The notes below the pieces were generated by a model. The model was not told the origin of the DNA. It did no database searches and worked only from the letters and a program-made list of their open reading frames with translations. This document shows, piece after piece, positions 1 through 6,520 of a stretch of DNA of 13,686 bases. Numbering within the stretch: position 1 is the stretch's first letter; each line of letters starts with the position of its first letter. Location: positions 1-13,686 of the forward strand of contig JAZNBQ010000108.1 of assembly GCA_045587065.1 (NCBI GenBank), written 5' to 3'. The translations under genes and the position numbers were made by a program. The DNA is from SFWF01 sp045587065. GTDB taxonomy: Bacteria > Bacillota > Clostridia > Oscillospirales > Acutalibacteraceae.

Positions 1-87
1 GGCAGTGGGACTACCCTGCTTTACAAAATTTCGGTCAGTTGCACAATTATAAATGGTAAAAAACACATATTTCATTATAAATATATA

Positions 88-116
88 TTGCAAAACAGAT
101 AAGATTTGTATATAAT
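88..116 (+). promoter_or_regulatory. sigma-A promoter of the pgk-tpiA-gpmI operon
   Basis: A -35 box TTGCAA (88-93) and a -10 box TATAAT (111-116) are separated by exactly 17 bp. Transcription would start near 123, leaving a leader of about 40 nt before the pgk start. No terminator or other promoter lies between this point and pgk, so it is the likely driver of the glycolytic genes. Confidence 0.75.
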
Positions 117-163
117 CTATTTGTAATGATTTGTTAAATAATTATCAAGGAAGGAAGAATAAG

Positions 164-1375
164 ATGACAGCACTTAACAAAAAGACAGTTGATGACATTA
201 ACGTAAAAGGAAAGCGCGTTCTTGTTCGTTGCGATTTCAACGTTCCTCTAAAGAACGGTGTAATTACTGATGAAAACAGAATCGTAGCAGCTTTACCTAC
301 CATTAAGAAGCTTATTGCAGACGGAGGCAAGGTAATTCTTTGCTCACATATGGGCAAACCAAAGGGCGAGCCAAAACCGGAGCTTTCTTTAGCACCTGTA
401 GCAAAAAGACTTTCTGAGCATTTAGGAAAAGAGGTTGTTTTTGCAGCAGACGATAACGTTGTTGGTGAAAATGCAAAGGCAGCAGTAGCAGCAATGAAGG
501 ACGGAGACGTTGTTCTTTTACAGAACACTCGTTACAGAGCAGAAGAAACCAAAAACGGCGAAGCATTATCTAAAGAACTTGGTTCTCTTGCAGACGTTTT
601 CGTAAACGATGCATTTGGTGCCGCTCACAGAGCACACTGCTCAACTGTTGGCGTTGTAGACTACGTTGAAGAGGCAGTTGTTGGTTACCTCATTCAAAAA
701 GAGCTTAAATATTTAGGAAACGCAGTTGAAAATCCTGTTCGTCCTTTCGTTTGTATTTTAGGTGGCGCAAAGGTAGCAGACAAGCTTTCTGTTATTGAAA
801 ACCTTATTAATAAAGCAGACACCATTATTATCGGTGGCGGTATGTCTTATACCTTCGCAGTAGCACAGGGTATGAGCGTTGGTAATTCTTTAGTTGACAT
901 GGAAAAGGTTGACTACTGTAAAGAAATGCTTAAAAAAGCAGAGGAAAAGGGAGTTAAGATTGTTCTTCCTGTTGACTCTGTTGTAGCAAAGAACTTCCCA
1001 GACCCAATTGACGCTCCTCTTGATACAAAGAACGTTAAAACCAGTGAGATTCCTGACGATATGATGGGTCTTGACATTGGCACAGAATCTGCAAAAATCT
1101 TCGCAGATGCAGTAAAGAGCGCAAAGACTGTTGTTTGGAACGGACCTATGGGCGTTTCTGAAAACCCAAGTCTTGCAAACGGTACTGTTAGCGTTGCAAA
1201 GGCTCTTGCAGAAACCGACGCAGTTACAATCATCGGCGGCGGCGACTCTGCAGCTGCTGTTAACAACCTTGGCTTCGGCGATAAGATGAGCCACATTTCT
1301 ACCGGTGGCGGCGCGTCCCTTGAGTTTTTAGAGGGTAAAGAGCTTCCCGGTATTGCAGCAATGAACGATAAATAA
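164..1375 (+). CDS. pgk: Phosphoglycerate kinase
   Basis: Cytoplasmic enzyme of lower glycolysis: transfers the acyl phosphate of 1,3-bisphosphoglycerate to ADP, giving 3-phosphoglycerate and ATP. The product is 403 residues, close to the usual bacterial length of about 395-400. Visible family motifs are RCDFNVPL near residue 22 (substrate-binding Arg, Asp and Asn), SHMGKPKG, the FVNDAFGAAHRAH block, GGAKVADK, WNGPMGVSE, and the nucleotide-binding GGGDSAAA (about 358) and GGGASLEFLEGK (about 381) segments near the C-terminus. The start at 164 is chosen because AAGGAAGG (147-154) sits 9 nt upstream. An in-frame TTG at 131 would add 11 atypical residues with no good ribosome binding site. It is the first gene of pgk-tpiA-gpmI. 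The catalytic motifs look intact. Confidence 0.98.
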   Translation: MTALNKKTVDDINVKGKRVLVRCDFNVPLKNGVITDENRIVAALPTIKKLIADGGKVILCSHMGKPKGEPKPELSLAPVAKRLSEHLGKEVVFAADDNVVGENAKAAVAAMKDGDVVLLQNTRYRAEETKNGEALSKELGSLADVFVNDAFGAAHRAHCSTVGVVDYVEEAVVGYLIQKELKYLGNAVENPVRPFVCILGGAKVADKLSVIENLINKADTIIIGGGMSYTFAVAQGMSVGNSLVDMEKVDYCKEMLKKAEEKGVKIVLPVDSVVAKNFPDPIDAPLDTKNVKTSEIPDDMMGLDIGTESAKIFADAVKSAKTVVWNGPMGVSENPSLANGTVSVAKALAETDAVTIIGGGDSAAAVNNLGFGDKMSHISTGGGASLEFLEGKELPGIAAMNDK

Positions 1376-1387
1376 AAAATCAAATGC

Positions 1388-1403
1388 ACGGCAGAGTTGC
1401 CGT
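1388..1403 (+). other. Intercistronic hairpin between pgk and tpiA
   Basis: A perfect inverted repeat, ACGGCA (1388-1393) and TGCCGT (1398-1403), with the 4-base loop GAGT lies 12 bases after the pgk stop. The run that follows (CCTTTAATTTTGTTTT) is only partly T-rich, so it would be a weak terminator at most. A role as an attenuator or mRNA-stability hairpin that sets pgk above tpiA expression is inference. Confidence 0.45.
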
Positions 1404-1432
1404 CCTTTAATTTTGTTTTAGGAGAGATAGTT

Positions 1433-2197
1433 ATGAATAAGTGCAGTTATACAGTTATCGCAGGTAACTGGAAAATGAACAAAACCCCATCGGAGACAAC
1501 CGAGCTTATAAACAAAATGAAACCTCTTGTTGCAGATGCAAAATGTGACGTGGTACTTTGCGTTCCTTTCATCGACATTGCCGCAGCAGTTGAGGCTACA
1601 AAGGATTCCAACATTAAGGTTGGCGCAGAAAACGTTCACTTTAAAGAGTCCGGCGCATACACAGGAGAAATTTCTGCTAAAATGTTAAAGGAAGCAGGAG
1701 TAGAATATGTTGTTGTAGGCCATAGCGAAAGAAGACAGTACTTTGGTGAGACTGACCAGACAGTAAACCTTCGTACTCTTGCCGCTATTAAAGAGGGCCT
1801 TACCGCTATCGTTTGCGTTGGCGAAACCTTAGAGCAGAGAGAACTTGGCTACACCGAAACCTTACTTAAATATCAGACCAAAATGGCACTTACCAACGTT
1901 GCTAAAGAGGATTTAGATAAAATCATTATTGCTTACGAGCCGGTTTGGGCTATCGGAACAGGCGTTACTGCTACTGCAGACCAGGCAGACGAAGGAAACG
2001 GCTACGTTCGTGAAGCTATTGCCGAGGTTTACGGCAAAAGAGCTGCAGAGTCTGTTACAATTCAATACGGCGGCTCTATGAATGCTAAAAACGCAGACGA
2101 GCTTCTTGCAAAGGCAAACGTTGACGGCGGACTTATCGGCGGCGCCTCCCTTAAGGAAGAGGACTTTAGCATAATTGTTAAAGCCGCAAGCAAATAG
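1433..2197 (+). CDS. tpiA: Triosephosphate isomerase
   Basis: Interconverts dihydroxyacetone phosphate and glyceraldehyde 3-phosphate in the cytoplasm. The product is 254 residues, normal for the TIM-barrel family. Visible residues are the N-terminal AGNWKMN (Asn12 and Lys14 bind substrate), catalytic His97 in GHSERR, catalytic Glu169 in AYEPVWAIGTG (which includes the loop-6 hinge), QYGGSM at 211-216 and GGLIGGASL at 232-240 for phosphate binding. The start at 1433 follows TAGGAGAG (1419-1426). The longer in-frame extension from 1397 is rejected because it runs through the intercistronic hairpin and lacks a site. It lies 57 bp after pgk, and gpmI starts 9 bp after its stop, so all three are probably co-transcribed. 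Confidence 0.98.
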   Translation: MNKCSYTVIAGNWKMNKTPSETTELINKMKPLVADAKCDVVLCVPFIDIAAAVEATKDSNIKVGAENVHFKESGAYTGEISAKMLKEAGVEYVVVGHSERRQYFGETDQTVNLRTLAAIKEGLTAIVCVGETLEQRELGYTETLLKYQTKMALTNVAKEDLDKIIIAYEPVWAIGTGVTATADQADEGNGYVREAIAEVYGKRAAESVTIQYGGSMNAKNADELLAKANVDGGLIGGASLKEEDFSIIVKAASK

Positions 2198-2206
2198 GAG
2201 CAAAAA

Positions 2207-3721
2207 ATGAAGAAACCTGTTGTTTTATGTATAATGGACGGATTCGGAATCCGCAACTGCAAATGCGGCAACGCTATTGATTCCGCAAAAACTCCCAACC
2301 TTTGCAAACTCTTCTCTGAAAACCCATTCACCACTATTGGTGCTTCAGGACTTGACGTTGGTCTTCCTGACGGTCAGATGGGCAACAGCGAGGTTGGCCA
2401 CACCAATATCGGTGCAGGTCGTGTTGTTTATCAGATGCTTGTCAAGATTTCCAAAGATATAAAGGACGGCAAGTTCTTTGACATTAAGCCGCTTATCGGC
2501 GCTATGGAAAACTGCAAGAAGAACGATTCGGCGCTACATCTTATAGGTCTTTTGTCTGACGGCGGGGTTCACAGCCATATTGAGCATCTTTATGGACTTT
2601 TACAGATGGCTAAAAACTATGGTCTTACCAAGGTTTACGTACACTGTCTTATGGACGGACGTGACGTTTCCACCACCTCGGGTGTTGGCTTTATCAAGGA
2701 GCTTCAGGATAAGATGGCCGAGATTGGCGTAGGCAAGATTGCTACGGTTATGGGTCGTTACTATGCCATGGACCGTGACTTTGCCTGGGACCGTGTTGAG
2801 AAGGCGTATGCCGCTATGGTTTACGGTGAAGGCGTTTTAACCTCTGACCCCGTGAAGGCTATGGAGGAATCTTACGCTAAAGAGGTTACCGATGAGTTCA
2901 TCCTTCCCACCGTTGTTGAGGGTGGTGCAACCATCAAGGCTAACGACAGTGTTGTTTCCTTCAACTTCCGCCCCGACCGCGCAAGACAGTATACTCGTAC
3001 CTTTGTCGACCCCGATTTTGACGGATTTGAGCGCAAGAACGGATTTTTCCCACTCACCTATGTCTGCATGACTCAGTATGACGAGACCATGCCTAACGTA
3101 ACCGTTGCTTTTCCTCCCGAGGAGCTTAGAATGACCTTCGGTGAGTATATGGCTTCCAAAAAGATGACCCAGCTTCGAATTGCTGAAACTCAAAAATATG
3201 CACACGTTACTTTCTTCTTCAACGGCGGCGAGGAAAAGACCTTTGAGGGCGAGGACAGAATCCTCATTCAGTCCCCCGATGTTCCCACCTTTGACCTTAA
3301 GCCCGAAATGAGTGCGTATGAAGTTTGTGATGCTGTTTGCGAACAGATTCTTTCCGGCAAATATGATGCTGTAATACTCAACTTTGCTAACTGCGATATG
3401 GTAGGTCACACCGGCGTGTTTGATGCCGCTGTAAAGGCTGTTGAGGCTGTTGACGAGTGTGTCGGCCGTGTTGTTGAGGCCACACGTCAGATGGACGGCG
3501 TAGTGTTCATCACTGCTGACCATGGTAATGCCGACTGTATGGTTGGCGAGGACGGCAATCCCTTCACTCCTCACACCACCAATCCCGTTCCCTTCTGTGT
3601 TGTGGGGTATCCCTGCGAGCTGAAAGAAGGCGGTCGCCTTGCTGACATCGTTCCTTCTATGCTGACCGTTCTGGGACTTGAGAAACCGGTTGAAATGACC
3701 GGAGAAAGCCTGATTAAATAA
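2207..3721 (+). CDS. gpmI: 2,3-bisphosphoglycerate-independent phosphoglycerate mutase
   Basis: Interconverts 3- and 2-phosphoglycerate through a phosphoserine intermediate, using two Mn2+ ions, without the 2,3-bisphosphoglycerate cofactor. It belongs to the alkaline phosphatase superfamily. The 504-residue length is typical. Visible motifs are MDGFG (metal-binding Asp11), GQMGNSEVGH with nucleophile Ser61, LLSDGGVHSH, MDGRD, RYYAMDRD, the metal site NCDMVGHTG and TADHGNAD near the C-terminus. The ribosome binding site AGGAG (2196-2200) overlaps the tpiA stop and gives tight coupling. Oddity: by eye count 13 of 23 proline codons are CCC, almost all after residue 190, whereas pgk, pckG and pnp use CCC about once each. 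This suggests a different history for the 3' part of the gene. The terminator at 3726-3757 ends the operon; no enolase gene follows. Confidence 0.97.
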   Translation: MKKPVVLCIMDGFGIRNCKCGNAIDSAKTPNLCKLFSENPFTTIGASGLDVGLPDGQMGNSEVGHTNIGAGRVVYQMLVKISKDIKDGKFFDIKPLIGAMENCKKNDSALHLIGLLSDGGVHSHIEHLYGLLQMAKNYGLTKVYVHCLMDGRDVSTTSGVGFIKELQDKMAEIGVGKIATVMGRYYAMDRDFAWDRVEKAYAAMVYGEGVLTSDPVKAMEESYAKEVTDEFILPTVVEGGATIKANDSVVSFNFRPDRARQYTRTFVDPDFDGFERKNGFFPLTYVCMTQYDETMPNVTVAFPPEELRMTFGEYMASKKMTQLRIAETQKYAHVTFFFNGGEEKTFEGEDRILIQSPDVPTFDLKPEMSAYEVCDAVCEQILSGKYDAVILNFANCDMVGHTGVFDAAVKAVEAVDECVGRVVEATRQMDGVVFITADHGNADCMVGEDGNPFTPHTTNPVPFCVVGYPCELKEGGRLADIVPSMLTVLGLEKPVEMTGESLIK

Positions 3722-3725
3722 TTCT

Positions 3726-3757
3726 AAAAGACCGAACCCAAAAGGTTCGGCCTTTTT
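3726..3757 (+). terminator. Rho-independent terminator after gpmI
   Basis: CCGAACC (3732-3738) pairs with GGTTCGG (3744-3750) around a 5-base loop. The flanking AAAAG/CTTTT can extend the stem past one mismatch, and a T run follows (3753-3757). It begins 4 bases after the gpmI stop. Confidence 0.9.
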
Positions 3758-3811
3758 ATTGTATATAATAAAGAAAATACTATAAAATATATATAAATGC
3801 CAAATTTTTTC

Positions 3812-3840
3812 TTGATTTTAACCTGGCTCTCATTTATAAT
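3812..3840 (+). promoter_or_regulatory. sigma-A promoter of pckG
   Basis: TTGATT (3812-3817), a 17-bp spacer and a perfect TATAAT (3835-3840). The predicted start is near 3847, giving a leader of about 34 nt to the pckG ATG. It follows the gpmI terminator, so pckG is a separate transcription unit. Confidence 0.85.
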
Positions 3841-3853
3841 GTAAACGGAGAAA

Positions 3854-3867
3854 TTTGAATTTTCAAA
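3854..3867. promoter_or_regulatory. Operator-like dyad in the pckG leader
   Basis: A perfect dyad TTTGAA-TT-TTCAAA lies just downstream of the predicted pckG start site and touches the ribosome binding site AAGGAG (3867-3872). The position suits a repressor site or a small translational hairpin. I do not recognise it as the operator of a known regulator, and it is AT-rich enough to arise by chance. Confidence 0.25.
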
Positions 3868-3880
3868 AGGAGAATTAACA

Positions 3881-5659
3881 ATGACAAAGAACCCTACCGT
3901 ATTAAAATGGTTAGACGAAGTAAAAACACTTCTTCAACCCGACAATGTAGTCTGGATTGACGGAAGCCAAGAGCAGATTGAGGCTTTAAGAGCCGAGGCT
4001 TGTTCTACAGGAGAAATGTTCAAATTAAATCAGGAAAAATTACCTGGTTGTTATCTTCACAGAACAAATCCTAACGACGTAGCTCGTGTTGAAGATAAAA
4101 CCTTTATTTGTACTAAAACAAAAGAAGAAGCAGGTCCAACCAATAACTGGTGCGACCCTGACGAAATGTATGAAAAGCTTTACAAAATTGCAAGAGGAAG
4201 CTACAAGGGCAAAACAATGTATATCATTCCATATTCTATGGGTCCTATCGGCTCTCCTATTGCTAAGGTAGGTATCGAGGTTACCGATTCTATCTACGTT
4301 GTTTTAAATATGGTTATTATGACCCGTGTTAGTCCTAAGGTTTTAGAAGTTTTAGGCGATAGCAATGACTGGGTAAGAGGTTTACATTCAAGATGTGACA
4401 TCGACCCTGACAACAGATATATCTGCCACTTCCCACAGGACAACACCATTATCTCTGTTAACTCAGGCTACGGCGGAAACGTACTTTTAGGTAAAAAGTG
4501 TTTCGCTCTCCGTATTGCTTCTTACCAGGGTTGGAAAGAAGGCGGGATGGCAGAGCATATGCTTATCTTAGGTCTTCAGAATCCTAAGGGAGAAATTAAG
4601 TACATTGCAGCTGCTTTCCCATCTGCTTGCGGAAAGACCAACCTTGCAATGCTTATTCCACCTGAGTATCTACGTAAAAAAGGCTACAAAATCTGGACTG
4701 TTGGTGACGACATTGCTTGGATGAAGATAGGTCCTGACGGCAGACTTTACGCTATCAACCCTGAAAACGGTTTCTTTGGTGTAGCACCGGGAACCAACGA
4801 ACATTCTAACTTCAACGCTTTAGAGTCAACCAAGAAGAACACCATCTTCACAAACGTTGCTCTAAACCTTGACGATAATACAGTTTGGTGGGAAGGACTT
4901 GACAAGAATCCTCCACAGAACGCTCTTGAGTGGAAGGGTAATCCTTGGAACCCATCTATGTTCGTAAAGGCAGACAAATCTACCTATGCGGCTCATCCAA
5001 ACTCAAGATTTACTGCTCCTGCAGAAAATTGTCCTTGCATTTCTGACGAGTTCAACAAGGGCGCAGGCGTTCCAATTTCTGCTATCGTATTTGGCGGCCG
5101 TCGCGCTAAGTGCGCTCCACTTGTATATCAATCAAAGGATTGGGTTAACGGCGTGTTCGTAGGCTCTGCAATGGCTTCTGAGACAACCGCAGCTGCAGCA
5201 GGCGCAGTTGGTGTTGTTCGTCGCGACCCAATGGCTATGCTTCCTTTCTGCGGCTACAATATGGGTGACTACTTCAAGCATTGGCTTGAAATGGGCGAAA
5301 AACTTGGCGACAAGGCTCCAAAAATCTTTAACGTTAACTGGTTCCGTACCGACGATGAAGGCAACTTCATTTGGCCTGGATTCGGCGACAATATGCGTGT
5401 TCTTAACTGGATTATCGACCGTTGCGAAGATAAGGTTGAGGCTAAGGAAACCGCTATTGGTTACGTACCTTATGCCGAGGATATTGACCTTACCGACCTT
5501 GACTTTGACCTTGAGACATTAAAGGGTATCTTAGAGGTTGATAAAGAAGTTTGGACAAAAGAGGCTGCAGAAATCGAAGAGCATTACAAGAAGTTTGGCG
5601 ACAAGCTACCTTGTGCTCTCAGAAAACAGCTTGAGAACCTTAAAAACGGCTTAAAATAA
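3881..5659 (+). CDS. pckG: Phosphoenolpyruvate carboxykinase (GTP)
   Basis: Interconverts oxaloacetate plus GTP with phosphoenolpyruvate, CO2 and GDP in the cytoplasm, serving gluconeogenesis or, in fermenting anaerobes, PEP carboxylation. The 592 residues match the GTP-dependent family (about 590-620) rather than the shorter ATP-dependent PckA. Visible features are the IPYSMGPIGSP block near 116, HFPQDNTIISVNSGYGGN near 183, the P-loop with its reactive cysteine (Cys250) in PSACGKTN, the metal-binding GDDIAW at 275-280, GFFGVAPGT near 297, and SRFTAPAENCP followed by GVPISAIVFGGRR. AAGGAG (3867-3872) lies 8 nt upstream of the ATG. It has its own promoter after the glycolytic terminator. In some Clostridia this enzyme takes part in a malate shunt from PEP to pyruvate; that role here is inference. 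Confidence 0.97.
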   Translation: MTKNPTVLKWLDEVKTLLQPDNVVWIDGSQEQIEALRAEACSTGEMFKLNQEKLPGCYLHRTNPNDVARVEDKTFICTKTKEEAGPTNNWCDPDEMYEKLYKIARGSYKGKTMYIIPYSMGPIGSPIAKVGIEVTDSIYVVLNMVIMTRVSPKVLEVLGDSNDWVRGLHSRCDIDPDNRYICHFPQDNTIISVNSGYGGNVLLGKKCFALRIASYQGWKEGGMAEHMLILGLQNPKGEIKYIAAAFPSACGKTNLAMLIPPEYLRKKGYKIWTVGDDIAWMKIGPDGRLYAINPENGFFGVAPGTNEHSNFNALESTKKNTIFTNVALNLDDNTVWWEGLDKNPPQNALEWKGNPWNPSMFVKADKSTYAAHPNSRFTAPAENCPCISDEFNKGAGVPISAIVFGGRRAKCAPLVYQSKDWVNGVFVGSAMASETTAAAAGAVGVVRRDPMAMLPFCGYNMGDYFKHWLEMGEKLGDKAPKIFNVNWFRTDDEGNFIWPGFGDNMRVLNWIIDRCEDKVEAKETAIGYVPYAEDIDLTDLDFDLETLKGILEVDKEVWTKEAAEIEEHYKKFGDKLPCALRKQLENLKNGLK

Positions 5660-5667
5660 AAAAACAC

Positions 5668-5696
5668 TTTACAAAACAAAGTTTTTGTGGTACAAT
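5668..5696 (+). promoter_or_regulatory. sigma-A promoter of rpsO
   Basis: TTTACA (5668-5673), a 17-bp spacer and TACAAT (5691-5696), starting 9 bases after the pckG stop. The predicted start near 5703 gives a leader of about 96 nt before rpsO. I see no convincing terminator after pckG, so some read-through is possible. Confidence 0.8.
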
Positions 5697-5702
5697 TCTT
5701 AA

Positions 5703-5798
5703 ACGACCGTCTACAAGGCTTTAGGCGACTGCCGAAAAAATCGGATTCACCTGACCTTCTGCTTTGTTTACGGAGAAATATTAAAAGAGGTGAAAGAC
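5703..5798 (+). promoter_or_regulatory. rpsO leader with Shine-Dalgarno-masking helix (candidate S15 autoregulatory element)
   Basis: Three helices can be read in the leader. CGTCTA (5708-5713) pairs with TAGGCG (5722-5727) and contains one G-U pair next to a G-C pair, the type of motif S15 recognises in 16S rRNA. CCGA (5732-5735) pairs with TCGG (5741-5744). Most importantly, TTCACCT (5746-5752) is perfectly complementary to AGGTGAA (5788-5794), which contains the rpsO ribosome binding site. S15 is known to repress its own translation through leader structures in several bacteria, whose shapes differ between lineages. That this leader does so is inference. Confidence 0.5.
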
Positions 5799-6062
5799 AT
5801 GACAAACGAGCAAAAACAGGCAATTATTGCTGAGTATGCTACCCACGAGGGAGATACCGGTTCGCCTGAGGTACAGATTGCTGTTCTTACAACAAGAATC
5901 AACGAGCTTACCGAGCACTTAAAGGTTCACAAAAAGGACCACCACTCAAGAAGAGGTCTTCTTAAAATGGTTGGTCACAGAAGAAACCTTTTAGTATACC
6001 TTGCTAAGAAAGATATCGAAAGATATCGTTCTATTATCAAGCGTCTCGGAATCCGTAAGTAA
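5799..6062 (+). CDS. rpsO: 30S ribosomal protein S15
   Basis: Primary 16S rRNA-binding protein that organises the central domain of the small subunit. The product is 87 residues, the standard length. It shows the HEGDTGSPEVQIAVLT segment, the TEHLKVHKKDHHSRRGL signature with the conserved His/Asp/Ser residues that contact rRNA, and the basic C-terminal RRNLLVYL...RYRSIIKRLGIRK. The ATG at 5799 is chosen over the in-frame GTG at 5790, which lies inside the ribosome binding site AGAGGTGA (5786-5793). It sits upstream of pnp, as in many bacteria, but about 460 bp of hairpin-rich sequence separates the two. Probable autoregulation through its leader is described separately. Confidence 0.98.
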   Translation: MTNEQKQAIIAEYATHEGDTGSPEVQIAVLTTRINELTEHLKVHKKDHHSRRGLLKMVGHRRNLLVYLAKKDIERYRSIIKRLGIRK

Positions 6063-6068
6063 TCTAAA

Positions 6069-6344
6069 AAAGTTGGCAAGAGCCAAACACAATACGCCTT
6101 CAAAGCAAAATTTTCGGTAATAGTTTGCCTCAAAACTTGAAATACGACAGTATTTCTGCGTTTAGTCGGCTTCCTCTAACACAAAAATTTTGTCTTTGAA
6201 AGGTCGGAGAGTTTCTGCCAACGAATTTGCAAGCGGACAAAGCGTGATTTTGCCGCAAGGCTTGCGCCTTGCAAAAAAGAACGCGAAGACCGATGGTTAA
6301 AAGCGATGAGCGAAACCGTATTGGGTTTGGCTCTTGCCAACTTT
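6069..6344. mobile_element. 276-bp element with 28-bp terminal inverted repeats (MITE-like or structured RNA)
   Basis: The ends 6069-6096 and 6317-6344 are inverted copies over 28 bp with a single mismatch (6089 against 6324). Each end also folds on itself (TTGGC-AAGA-GCCAA on the left). Inside there is an 18-bp stem with two bulged bases (6097-6114 with 6184-6203), a perfect 7-bp hairpin GAAATAC-GACA-GTATTTC (6139-6156) and another GCAAGGC-TTGC-GCCTTGC (6255-6272). No ORF is present. Long inverted ends with no coding content fit a miniature inverted-repeat element or a paired REP-like unit. An RNA with a processed stem in the rpsO-pnp transcript is the alternative. TAAA occurs near both ends (6065-6068 and 6344-6347), but it is not a clean target duplication. 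Confidence 0.55.
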
Positions 6345-6348
6345 AAAT

Positions 6349-6379
6349 AAGGCAGACCGCAAATTTTTCGGTCTGCCTT
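6349..6379 (+). terminator. Strong hairpin after the inverted-repeat element, terminator-like
   Basis: AAGGCAGACCG (6349-6359) pairs perfectly over 11 bp with CGGTCTGCCTT (6369-6379) around a 9-base loop. The following bases (GTTGCAAGTTT) are only moderately T-rich, so termination may be partial. It could end the rpsO transcript or act as a processing or stability hairpin ahead of pnp. Confidence 0.55.
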
Positions 6380-6380
6380 G

Positions 6381-6403
6381 TTGCAAGTTTATGGAACTTG
6401 CAG
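6381..6403 (+). other. Second hairpin in the pnp upstream region
   Basis: TGCAAGTT (6382-6389) pairs perfectly with AACTTGCA (6395-6402) around the loop TATGG; a U-G pair (6381/6403) can extend it. It has no T run. In Escherichia coli a leader hairpin cut by RNase III is the basis of pnp autocontrol; a similar role for this hairpin is inference. Confidence 0.4.
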
Positions 6404-6520
6404 AAAACAAAAGGTTAAAAAAGGGTGTTTGAGGGTTTAGCGGTAAATCGAGTGCCAAGAGTGTTGACATTGGATTTATTGCTTAACCCAGATGCCCCCA
6501 ATATATTAAGGAGGATAAAA

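Noticed and set aside
1..22. Possible upstream-gene terminator (GCA, GGG, CCC, TGC pairing)
   Set aside because: The stem needs a two-base bulge, has only three pairs on each side and no full T run, and the upstream context is cut off by the window edge.
2837..3574. Long minus-strand ORF (245 codons) inside gpmI
   Set aside because: It is a shadow of gpmI in the opposite strand with no recognisable motifs; gpmI is certain.
5671..5688. ACAAAAC and GTTTTTGT as a terminator after pckG
   Set aside because: The stem is A-T only with a bulge, has no T run after it, and overlaps the rpsO promoter.
6304..6316. CGATGAG followed by CGAAAC, resembling a hammerhead ribozyme core
   Set aside because: The leading CUGAUGA is not matched, stem II between the two blocks is absent, and no cleavage-site stem is found. 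Treated as coincidence within the inverted-repeat element.
6464..6469. TTGACA upstream of pnp as a promoter -35 box
   Set aside because: No acceptable -10 box occurs 16-18 bp downstream; the bases there read CCCAGATG or similar.
6425..6520. In-frame 32-residue N-terminal extension of pnp
   Set aside because: It starts at a non-ATG codon without a ribosome binding site and is unlike the family N-terminus; the strong AAGGAGG site fixes the start at 6521.
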